Under the pieces are notes generated by a model. That model was not told where the DNA came from and did not search any database. It worked only from the letters and a program-made list of their open reading frames with translations. Below, piece after piece: positions 1 to 11,500 of a stretch of 64,000 nucleotides of DNA. A program made the translations under genes and the position numbers. The DNA comes from Climacteris rufus. Lineage: Eukaryota; Chordata; Aves; Passeriformes; Climacteridae. The stretch's first letter is position 1. Every line of letters starts with the position of its first letter. The DNA lies in NCBI GenBank assembly GCA_013398175.1, contig VZRZ01004849.1, forward strand, positions 1-64,000, given 5' to 3'.

Positions 1-34
1 GGTGGCGTAGGGCCCGCACTGCCGGCCCCGCAGC
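1..34 (+). other. ACTR3B: 5' UTR of ACTR3B, partial
   Basis: GC-rich leader directly before the start codon. The immediate context (A at -3, G at +4) is a strong Kozak match. The true 5' end cannot be seen. Confidence 0.7.
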
Positions 35-78
35 ATGGCGAGCTGCCTGCCGCCCTGCGTGATCGACGGCGGCACCGG
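35..78 (+). CDS. ACTR3B: ACTR3B coding exon 1
   Basis: Encodes residues 1-14 and two bases of Gly15, ending at a GTGAGT donor. It carries the beginning of the first phosphate-binding loop (D11-G-G-T-G). The choice of ATG is supported by family length and Kozak context. Confidence 0.95.
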
Positions 79-3000
79 GTGAGTGCGGACAGCGGGGAGC
101 GGCTGCCCGTGCTGGGGACCGGGGGGGTGTCTTAGCGCCGCGCCGCTCCGCCGCCTCCCGCTGCCGGCGAGCGCTCCCCGCGTGGGGCCGGGCTCCTGCC
201 GTGTGTCCCGGTGCCCTCTCGGTTTGCCGAGGGTTTCCATCCTCTCCGGCCTTCAGCGGGCTGGTGCCCCTCGCCGTCCTCCTCCTCCCCCCGCTGCTGC
301 GCTTCCATCCCGCTGGAGCGCGGGGGGGGCCGGCCCTGCCGTGTCCCCGCCGTGTCGTGTTTCTGCGTGCCCTTCTCGCCTCTCGGTTTTTGTTTGTGCC
401 CTCTGGTTTTCAAGTGTTGCGTGATGAAAACGCCAGGACGTTTCAGCCAGGACGGCTGGTTCCAAACGGCGAGCCCGCAGGGAGAGCGGTCCGGAGGCAG
501 GGGAGCTGTGCTCGCTGGGCTCTGTCCGTGCGCAGCACCTGCACCGGCAGCATCGCACCCGGCGTGGGCATCCCCGGGAACCTTCCCGGCTCTTCCCTCC
601 GGCCAGCATGAGGTGGGAGCGGGCTGCCTGACTCCAGTGATGCTCTCGGTCATTGGGTCATCCCTTCACCTTTCTCAGATCAGTGTGAGATTTATTCCGC
701 ACTTAACCGAGCCACAAGTTTTGTGACTCAAGTCTTTGAGGACAAGAGTGAATCTGAATTGCAGAGGCTGGGCTCAGGAGGCGTTTCAGGAGCGGCTCTT
801 TCCTACCTGTCTGTGCTAGAGAAGATCCGTGCATCATCCCCTAGACCAGTCCTGCTGTGCCTTAGGGTGGGAGGTGTCAGAAGGAGCTGTAATGAATCTG
901 TGGTGTGCAGTTGCTAATTAATACCTTTCCTTTGGCCCAGCAGTCACAGTCAGCTCTGAGAAGGAGAGGAAGTGAAGCACCAGTCCATGAGTAACTATTC
1001 ATGCAGTAGCTGTACTTGTCAGGTTCGGTGTCACTGATTGCATTAATTTAACCTTTCTTCTGCAGGGAATTTGTAACACTACTTTAATTTCTTTAATACT
1101 TGGAAAGGTAACCCTTAAAATTTCTGAACTGAATGATCTTTAAAAAAACAAACCCCAAACTGATTCAACCAAAGCAAGAAACCTCAACTCCTAGATAACA
1201 GGGAGAACTTTTCAGTATTGTGGTGTCACATAGCCTTGTCCTGAAAAAGTGTGTCACATTTAGAAATATGTCTGTATTAAACTGTTACAGAAGTTTTAAA
1301 AGTCTCTTTTCATGTTTCTGCTTATACCTTAGCTTAGCAGAAATCAGCTCTGTCCCCTCAGTGGAGAATACTGGAGTTCACAGCTGGAAACTTTGGGAGT
1401 AGAATAGAGGCCAGGTTCTACCTTGCATGTAATTCTGCTTGTTCTTTAGATACTTCTTGGTAGTTTCCCAGGTTTGTTCTATTTATTTGCTGCAGACATT
1501 GTAAGTGTCTGTTCCCCACAGAACTGTTGGTTTTACAGGATTGCTACTTGACAATTTTAGAGAGAAATGGGAGGTCTAAGAGGATCCTGTAAAAAGGGTA
1601 CAATAAAAACTATAAAATCAAGAAAATGCATTAAATGCCAAGTCTGCCTTTTGCAGAGGATCCCCTTGGCTCTCAGTTTGTGGAGTAATTCCAGTGTTAC
1701 ACTTAACAGTAGATACTGCTGGCCAACAGTTGTACAAAATAAATAAGGATAGGAAATTCCTTATTGTGTCCTTTCAAAGAAATCATAATTGAAGTAGAAT
1801 TTCTAAAATCTGTTTAGTGTTTGCATGGGTAAAGCTGATGGAGTTTGTGGGGGGGGGAGGGCATGTCTGTTGTTTTTTTTCAGGAAGGGTTTGGATAGTC
1901 CCCAAAGGACGCACATTTGTTTTCCAACGCCTCCAAGTGATCTTAATTCACAGGAGACAACATGATGGCTCTGCTGGTGGGCTTGTGCTTCACTTTGCTG
2001 TAGGGCACTCAAACATGGAAGACTTTTCAGCAAAGAGATTACTGAATGTGAAATAAGTCATCTTGCAGAATTCAGGATGAAATGACTCTGAACAAAAGCA
2101 GCCAGAAGAAGTAGCTTGACTCATTGATACGCAGTCTCTGGAATTTTCCTCTGTGTGGGCTGAAAACCTTCTTATTGTTAAAATGAATCTACTTTGGGTT
2201 ACAGGCTTCAAACAATTCATTGAAATTATTCATAAAGAGCTTTCAGATGAAAAACAGAAGAGCATAGCAGAAAGGAAAAGGTGTATGCAGACATGCACTG
2301 TGGGACATTGTGTATATAAAATACACTTTTCTGCTTACATCTCTGGCACTGAATGAGGTCCTTTGTCCAGCCACTAATCCATCTTTTTTTCACGTAAGGG
2401 GTTTTAAGAAGTTTGTTTAAAGACTGGCTTTTTGTTGCTTTGTGCATAAGGAACCTGGCTTAATTTACTGTTACTTGCAAGCACAGGCCTCAATCCTGTA
2501 AAATGCCAGAATTTCTCAAAGAAAGCAAGAACAGGTGTATAGGAAATAGGTACAGACCTTCAGTGAGAAACATATTGTCATAGCAGGCCAGGATCACGTT
2601 CCTTTAGTCTATTGGCTAGATGACTTGTATTTTCTTTATCATAAACTGATTACTGTTTATTCACAAATCTTACAGAAGGAGTTAATAATTTGCTATAACC
2701 TTTTCCATTAGTACTTGCAAATGACTTGTACTGCAGTTATGATGCACTACATCTTCATTTTCTCTGCATGAGGTTCTCGTGATCAGTTTACACGTTGCTG
2801 TCACTCTTTTTGTGGAGAAGGGCATGCTATTTTTAGGTTCTTAGGACTACCAGGCCTTTCTGTGTTGCTGTTTTAAGTAGCTTTAAACTTCATAACTAGT
2901 TTTATTAATTGGCATTTGCTGTGGGACATCAGAACAGTAGTAGGGGGGTGTTTGAAACAAAGATGCCTTAAAATACTTCTCTTCAGTATGTTTGCAGATG

Positions 3001-5527
3001 CTGAGGAGTACTTCTGGTTTGGGTATATTTTATTGAAGCCTCTCTGTTTTAGTAAATAAAAAGTATTTTGGCACAGTCTTACAGATGAGCTTAGAGGTAA
3101 ATACTTGATTTTTGGTAAAAGTGAGCTGGACTAATCTTGAAACTGGAAGCTTAAGGTATTTTTTGATGTTGTGGCTGGGCTATTAAAAATAGAACATGTT
3201 ATGTTTTCTCCCTCTTACTGTATTTCTGATGCCTAGGGAGTTGCTTTAGCCAAGCACAATCTATGCTCTTCACATGTGAGACTTATGAACAGGCATTACT
3301 GTAATTGCAGTTCTGGATCTAAGGAGCTTGAGTTAATTGTCTGTTGTTTATAATCACAGGCTTCAGTCCTGTAAAGTGCTGGACTTCCTTAAAAAACCCA
3401 ATGTCTCTAATGTACTCTTTATTCTTATAGTGGCTGCTGGTGCTTGTGGGTGAATTGTGCAGACATAATAGATTTTTTTTCTATTTGATATATTCTCCTT
3501 CCTTCGTTCCCATCCCTTCATCACCTTCTCCTCCATTTCAGAAATGCTTTTCCAAATCTTTGTGGAGAACTTGTGTTGCAAGTCCCTCAGACATGTTTGT
3601 AATAATGATAATAGAGTCTGCTGTGGCAGCCTGGCATCACAGGTGTTCTGGCAGCAATTGCCTGGTTATTCAGCCTCTTAGCTGTCAGAGAAAGTGTTCT
3701 CTTTACAGAGGTTGCTTGGTTGGTTGTTTACAGGATTTTCTTAAGGCATTTTGCTATTTTTAATCACATTATATCTATCTTTTCAGAGATTTTGTTTGTT
3801 TGTTTGTTTGTGTAAATGTAACACATAGGTTTAAAGATTTGGACCAAAAAGCAATAGAGAGTCAAGAAATGCTAAAATGTTAATGTCTGGGCTTTAGTCT
3901 TTTCCATACTTGTACAGAGAAAAATTGGATGTCTTGTGTTTTCAGATGGATAAAGCAACTGCCTGGGCTTGTGATTTGTTCTCATGCTTTGGGAAGAATT
4001 TTCCAAAATATATCTCTGCTCTCTAAAGTGGCTGAGGGTGCAGCATCTGCTTCCAGGTTGTCCTTTTGTATGTCTTTGCAGTCATTCCTGAATGTAAGTT
4101 TTTCCAGCTTTCCATGGGGGGACCTCAGAGGAGGACAGGGTTAGAACTACCAATCCTCATGCAAAAGCTGGTGAAACTGGCTTGTGTATGAACTCATCAC
4201 CTGGGAAAAATAGTATGGAGGAGACCACACTGTTTTTAGAAACTGCTTCTTTCCATAATATGTAATTTCCACAGATTTTATAAGAAATTAGTAGTCCTCC
4301 AAATCTCCTTGCATAAAATAGCCTTAGTCCATTGGATCAGTTTGCTGCTAATTTGTAGTGCAGTCTCCAGTATCCTATATTTTGGCCAGATTCCAGTGGG
4401 TTCCTATCTCACTGGCAACAAATTGCTACTTTTAATGAAATTAAGTTGGAATGCTGATTATCTACACATTCCCCTACAGCTGTCTCTGTAATTTACAGAT
4501 CACAAGATGTTGCATTAGCATAGTCTGCTAGGCTGTAACCCACGAGAAAGAAAACCGTGTTTTAGGTGCTTAAATATTCATTGGAGAAGGGACTGGAGAC
4601 CAGGTAACCTCTCTAACTGTTTTAGTCCAGAGCCTTTCCAGTCAGTGAATATTTAAATATCTTGTATGAAGGGGAATAATTTCTGTAGGAGGCCCTAGAA
4701 GTGGGTCACCCAAACTGTTTAATGTACCCTTGGGTATGGCTGTGAGAGGAGGAATGTGTTTGGGTCCTGCTGAGCAGGACAGAAATCTGGGAGCAGGTCT
4801 GCCATGCCCTGAGTGAACAGGCTGCTGGATAGGGAAGAGCAGCACAACTGCAGAATCTATTTCCCTTCTCTTCCTCAGTGGTTTTGGGAGAAATTTGAGT
4901 TTCTCTTCCATTTGGTTTCGTCAAAACACCTGAAATGCAGCTGCTTGTTCCAGTCTGTCTCTTGTTTGATCCTAAATAGATTTTAACAGATTTTTAAAAT
5001 TTTGTTTTTCTACTTCTTTTCTTCACAATTGAACTGAGAATTTAGTTATTCTCCTAGTTTTAGTATTAATCTTTCATGGATTAAAGGCATGCAAAATAAA
5101 CCTTTCCAGATGTTACCTTCTGTGAGATGAGTTCTTTGAAGAGAATTGTTTTTCATGATACTTAGGAATAAACTTATCCTGTAGTTTTTTCATGAGGTGA
5201 ATTAACCCAGGTTAAAAATGAATCTCTAAATATTGAGCTGTAGGGCTTTGGTAACTTTATAAGTTACTTTAGTAGGGGGATCTGATCCATTCTTGAGAGG
5301 GAAGGTAAAGCTCTTGCAGACTGGTAGCCCAGATTGACTTGTAGAGAGTGTTTTCTTTTTTTAATACTGTGAGTGGGTGTGATTTAGCATGTGTGTTGAG
5401 AGGGAAAGGATGGCAAACTGAACTCACCTCGTGGTCAGACTTTAGTTTAAGAAATGAGCTCTGATAAGATTGCAGGAACCTTTTAATTTATCCATGCACA
5501 CAGATATATAAAAATCGTAGAAAAAGC

Positions 5528-5561
<34 letters not shown>

Positions 5562-8500
5562 ATGTATATATACACACATATTTACCTGCATGTGTATGTA
5601 GGTATTGTCTTTGGTTTTGGTCACTGAAGCTTGAAAGGCTGTTTTCATGAGGTTTCTACTTAATTGTCAATTCTAAGTCTTGGAACTAGGTCTTTTAAAT
5701 TAAAAAAAAAGGGTTCTTTGGTTTTTGTTATGTTCATTTAGTCAAGATTCATTTCAGAGAGAGAAATAAGAGGAGGTATCCTGTACTGGTCTTAAATCCC
5801 AGTGGAACTCCTGTTGCTGCTTGTTATGTTTTAACAATATTCCCTAGGTAGGCCTCATTCCAAAATGTGAAGAATCTATGCAATAATAATCATAAAAAGA
5901 ATTCTTACTAGTAATGACCTTCTTTACAATCAGTCTAATTTATGTCCTGATGTTTTTCTGAGAGCCACAGAAAGTGTGCATAAACACTTTGAATTAGACT
6001 GAAAGCATATGTCTATAATGATGATGAACAGCCCAACAAACCCTTGCCCCCAAAACACAGTCCTTGTGTTTTTACCCTTGGTGGGAATGACTTTTTAACT
6101 ATTAGGTGAAGTCTATTGAAGCCATAGCTTTGAAAAGATGCTGAAAATGTCATATTTAAATTCCAAGGTCATTGCTAATTCAATTTTGATTTAGTTCCTT
6201 TATCTAAGCAAACTGTGATTCTTAATGAGTATTTTTATACCAACTATTCTGTAAAGAGGAACCTACCTTTCCATCTGCTAATGAAGAAGCACACCCTCTG
6301 CTTTGGCCATGGCATAATATTGTTTGCAAATATTGAGAGTAGGATGTGGACAAAGACCTCAAGTTCACTTTAGGATCTAGACTGGGGTTGGTCTCATTTA
6401 AGAATGTCATAGCTTTAGGTTTTCATGGTAAAAATGGATGTGAATGGTGCTAATTCCCTCAAATCATATTGCTGTGCTTCTGTTGTACTTCTGTTTCAAT
6501 CTAATGACAGTATTCAAGAAAAACATTAGTCTCTGCAAGCATTCAATTAATTTAGTTGGGTTTTTTCTTTTTCTTTCTTTTTTTTTTTAACTGTTTCTGA
6601 TGTGGGGTTTGTTGTTGTGTTTTTTTTTCTTTTCTGTTTTTTTTGTTGGTTTGTTTTTGGGGCAAGGATTTTTGGTTTTGGTCTTCCCCCCTAAAGAGAG
6701 CAGTTTTTCATAGTCTGGAATGTAATTATTTTTAGTTGCTGAAGACCTGGAGTAGCTTGCAGCTGCTAATACCATTTAGAGATTTTTAGGTTTTATGTGA
6801 AAATTCCTTTCCTTTTTTTCCTTCCCCCTTCTTTTTTCCTCTTGGTCCTTTACTTGTTAAAATAGATACTATAAGGATATTGAAAGAGATGATCAATGCT
6901 TCATACCATCTGCTGCCCATTCCTAAAGCACTTCATCAGTGCAGCCTTGCTTTGGTGTAGTATTTGTCTTTTATCACACACAGATACTCTGCCTGTGGCA
7001 AAGTGAGTGGTTTGTGCAAGGCATGAAAGGGAATTGTATTGGGATTGTAACAAGAGTTCTCAACTGTGGTTTGTGCTTGTGACACGGTATTTTTTTTTTA
7101 TCTTTCTGTATTTGAGAATATTAAACAAATAAATAAAGTCTAAGGCAGCCTCTGCTCATGGTAACTGAAGGATAAAATCTTCACAGCCCTGTTTTTACCA
7201 AAGGGTGGAATGTGACCTGCCTGTCCTTTGTCATAGCTGGTCAACAAGATGGAGAAAGTAAGAGCTGAGTTTTCAGATTTGAGCACTCAGAAGAACACTA
7301 CCAGAATTTGGAAGCTGAAGTTGCCTGAAAAATAAATTAACTCCTAAAATATTTACCACTTCTGAGTTTTCCTCTCAGCAGGGTGATACTTGAAAGCATA
7401 ACCCAGAAAATATAGACATCACATGAGATTGCTTTGCCTCCACTTCCAGAAGGGGAGTGAATTGAAAGTATTTTTTTCTTCATTTGTTGCATCGAAGTGC
7501 GTCTAATGACCTGGTGATTGTTTTTTTTTCCCTAGGTATACGAAGCTTGGCTATGCAGGAAATACAGAACCTCAGTTCATTATCCCATCATGTGAGTAAT
7601 TTTGTGTCCCTCCAAATTCTAATAGCCACTGCTGTCACTGAGCCCTTTCAGGATTGACTGACGTGCTTCCGACTGAGCCGGCGCAGTCCCGTGTCCGTCT
7701 GGGGAGCGATATCCATCATGTTAGCATCTCTGGCTGCAGTGTGCCTAAACACAGCTCCCTGTTTGCACTTAGCCTGGGCTGTTGCTCATTAAACCAGCTC
7801 TTGGTTGCCATGACAAAGATGAAGAGAACTCCAGTCCAATTTCCTTTTTATCTCCATTATTTTTCTGCCAGGACTCTTGAGTAGACAGAATGCAATTTAC
7901 CTCCTGTCTACCTGACACCATGGTTACAGCCTGGGTAATCTGGGGAAGGCTTCCAATCAAATTAAGTACTAAAGTGCAGGTGGTGTCTGCCTTATTTACA
8001 TTGTCTGGGACTGTAGACAGTTTAATATTCAAAAAAGTTGTTCCTATTAGAAAATGTTCTTTTTGGGGGTGTGTTTACCAATTAAAATGTTCTAGCACAT
8101 TTAACATGCTTTTGTTGAACAGATTTACTCTTTAATTTCTTTGTATGTTAAATTTGTCTAAAATGTTACACCTTTCTGCTGTTCTTGATTTTGTCATCTC
8201 AATAGTTTTTCTGAAATTATATATATATTTATAAATATGAGCACTGACTATGTTTTTACATCTATAATGGCATGAGTTATCTCCATTTATGTCAAATACC
8301 ACTTTTTACTTTCTGTAAACTTTGTCAATTCAGTACTTACTATTTCATCTAGACTGCCTTGTAGCTATTCACAGCAGAAATTATAAAGATAAGGAAATAA
8401 TAAAGGCAGTTGGTGGCCAAAGAAGTGGAGGGGACACACGTTCTTCACCAGGTGTAGCTGCAGTACTGCTTACAGTCTCACTGTTCTAAGTATTGTAAAA

Positions 8501-11500
8501 TTTCAAGCCTAAACCACTGCTAACAATTTAAATGTCTCATGTTAAAGAAGTGGGATAGCAGGAGTTTCCTGTGAATTTGTTACAAATCCTGTTTTATACA
8601 ACTATAAACCTGTTGGGGTGTAGATGTTTTTCCAAAAGAATTGTTTGCCTGTGAGTAATTTTTGTGGTTCTAGTAGTATTTGGTGTGTTTGTGGATGATG
8701 CCTGTCTACTCTGCATTTTCTGCTGTATGTTATTTAGATCCTAATTATGACCTATTAAAAGAAAACTATATAAATAAGGTTATGTTTTAGCAGTACTTCA
8801 TTCCATGTTTATTTTTAGCTTGCCCCAGATTTGGTTTTTGCTGTCTCATCTTCTTGCCTACAGCAGCCATCATCTAATGATTTTAGTGATAGTTGCAGCC
8901 TGCTAATGGGAAGCATAAGTGTCTCCAAAGATTTCTCTGTAGCATTGCAAATTGGTTTCTCTCCTCCCTTTTTCCTCTTTCTCACCAACCAGGATAATGA
9001 CTCCACACTTATTTTTGAATACACAGTTTATTTTCTTTCTCTCTTGTGCTCTTACTCTTTACTCTAGAGTTAAAGGTCAGGAAATAATGTTGCTTACTGA
9101 AATGCTGTACTTGTACATGTTTAGTGACTGCTTTAGTCTGTAACAGAATACAGCTTTAATATTTTCTGTGAATTATTATTTATGTTAATGAGGGATGGGT
9201 GACCAGAATCCTGGAGGCTGCAGTGAGAATGAACTCGGCTATATTGGCTTGTCAGTAGATCACTTACATGATTTCTGCTTCTTATATCCCAGTTTTTATT
9301 TCTGGAAAAAGAATCCTTAAGTAAATAAGTATTCATCACTTGGTATTTAACTGTTTTAACATTGTTTTTATTTGTTTTTTGGGTTTATGTCAAGGCATTG
9401 CAATCCGAGAGTCGGCCAAAGTGGGGGACCAGGCTCAGAGGAGGGTAATGAAAGGTGTTGATGATCTGGACTTTTTCATAGGAGATGAAGCCATAGATAA
9501 ACCTACCTATGCTACAAAGGTGAGCATTCAGGATTCTTACAAAGTCTTTTCCAAGTCTCACATTTTTATGGTAAAATATTCCAGGACTTCTGGATAGCCA
9601 TTCAAAACACATTTGCTTTTTTGTAAAGTATTTTTGTTGCTTTTTAAAAAACTGCATGATTTGGTTCATGGCTTTACCCTCTTTTAGATAATCTGTTTTA
9701 CTAGAGCTGTCTTGTGTGGTTGGTGTTTTTGTAAATATCCATTGATACAGTGCAGCTGTTCAGTTTTCAAAATTCTGAGCTATTAAAATAGTCATATACA
9801 CTGAATATTTAAATTTTTGCTAAAAGTGTGTCCCCTTAACATGGCATATGAACTGGGAAATGTGTTGGATACTTTTTGCTTCAGGGAATGTCCCAATTGT
9901 TTTGTGAGGGGCTGTCTTCAATGCAGCTTCTCTGTGAATCATATTTTCCATACCCTAGTAAAGGACTTCTTGTACTTACAAAGCATTACTGGCTTATGAA
10001 TTATGTGAAAAAAAATTTTTTTCATATTTTATACAACCTTCTGTGTTACTTAAATGTCAGCTGTGTACTTAACATGAAGCAAAATGTAAACATCATCCCT
10101 GCCAGAATTTTCGTTGAAAAATATATAGCCTATATGGTCTGATTTCTATTTATAGTTTGGAAGGCATATGGGAGTCAAGTACAATTCTCAACTTTATAAA
10201 TGATAAAATTTATTCAAAAAGAGGTTAAAACAGTTCAGCAACAGACTTAGAGCACTTAGGAATAGAGTCTGGATTCTGGCTGCTGGTCCTGCAAGGTAGA
10301 GTTGGGCTTGGAAGTACCTGGCAGCAGGAGGTAACTCTGGTGCCTCTGAATTAAAGTCAGGGTGGGAGGTTTGATAGATACCTGTGAGATGAGGTGTTAG
10401 ATTGTTCCTGTTCTGGGGTTTTTTTTGTCCTTGTGTGATCCAGTGTTGATAAATGTTCTTGCTGCAGTGGCCTATCCGACATGGGATTGTTGAAGACTGG
10501 GACCTCATGGAGAGGTTCATGGAGCAGGTCATTTTTAAGTACCTTCGAGCTGAGCCTGAGGATCACTATTTTCTAATGGTGAGTTAATGAGACCTGGTAA
10601 AGAAATAGTTTTTTAAGGAGAAAACTGAATAATATTCCAACCCCAAGTTGTTGCAGGATTTTTCTCTGTATGTCTTATTTCTTCAGCAACGAGAGGGTTT
10701 AGGGTGGGAGGAGAGAAGTAAAGCTGCATTATAACTATATTCTGTTAATTCTGTGATGCAGGCTACTGCAGGTCAGCTACTGCTTTGGAAAAGCTTCAGA
10801 CTCTTTGTTTGAATTCTGTTTGAAAATTTCTGTTTTGAGAATTTTGAAAGTTTGATTACCATACCAAGTTAATCAATGCAGGATCCTCTTGAGGTTCTTT
10901 TTCAAAACTCTTTGTTTTTGCAGACAGAGCCTCCACTGAACACCCCAGAAAACAGAGAGTATCTTGCAGAAATCATGTTTGAATCATTTAACATCCCAGG
11001 ACTTTACATTGCTGTCCAGGTGAACCAAGTGCACGTGTGCTTCTAAAGTACAGTATAACTGCAGTATGAATAGTTTTCTGTAGGCACATGTCTCAAATGT
11101 TTGAAACAGTATTTTTTGAGAGTGAGAGGCACACTCTGCCTGCTTCTAAATATAAACTGTGTGTGCTGCAGGCAGTGCTGGCCTTAGCTGCCTCCTGGAC
11201 GTCACGGCAGGTCGGGGAGCGCACTCTCACTGGAATTGTCATCGACAGTGGGGATGGAGTGACCCACGTCATCCCTGTGGTATGTAGCAGCATGGGGCAA
11301 GGACAGCCTTTGGTTACTGTAGATTTAAATAAGAAGTGTCAAATCAAACCTTATTTGAAAATTTTTAGTGTGCCTTGGGATTTTTTTTCCCTTGGAAAAG
11401 GTGTGTATTTCATGAGTTGAACTTAATTGTGTAATTCATTTAGCTTGCAGATTACAGGAAGGAACCATCAAGCCATCTTTTAAAGGCTATTTCTGTGTAA

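Larger units (their letters stand above)
1..620. promoter_or_regulatory. ACTR3B: CpG island spanning exon 1 and the start of intron 1
   Basis: The first ~600 bases are very rich in G, C and CpG, with several G runs (for example near 119-128 and 325-333). Composition falls abruptly to AT-rich sequence after about 650. This is the usual signature of the unmethylated CpG-island promoter of a broadly expressed vertebrate gene. Only the downstream half is present: the window starts 34 bases before the ATG, so the transcription start and upstream elements are probably outside. Several open frames on both strands here reflect GC-rich composition and not genes. Confidence 0.8.
79..7535 (+). other. 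ACTR3B: ACTR3B intron 1
   Basis: A 7.5-kb intron. Its first 500 bases are CpG island and the rest is AT-rich unique sequence. It holds a 10-base G run near 1850, a TTTG microsatellite at 3791, an interrupted inverted repeat at 4570-4656, a TA/TG microsatellite at 5528-5580 and a T-rich tract around 6559-6660. I recognise no exon, RNA gene or transposon in it. Confidence 0.85.

Noticed and set aside
83..726. Long overlapping open frames on both strands after exon 1 (up to 173 codons)
   Set aside because: They lie in the CpG island, overlap on both strands, are low-complexity (Pro, Arg, Ala, Gly) and resemble no protein. GC-rich DNA has few stop codons.
6016..6080. Box C-like ATGATGA suggesting an intronic snoRNA
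   Set aside because: No box D at suitable distance and no terminal stem.
6587..6775. Lysine-rich minus-strand frame
   Set aside because: Produced by the T-rich low-complexity tract.
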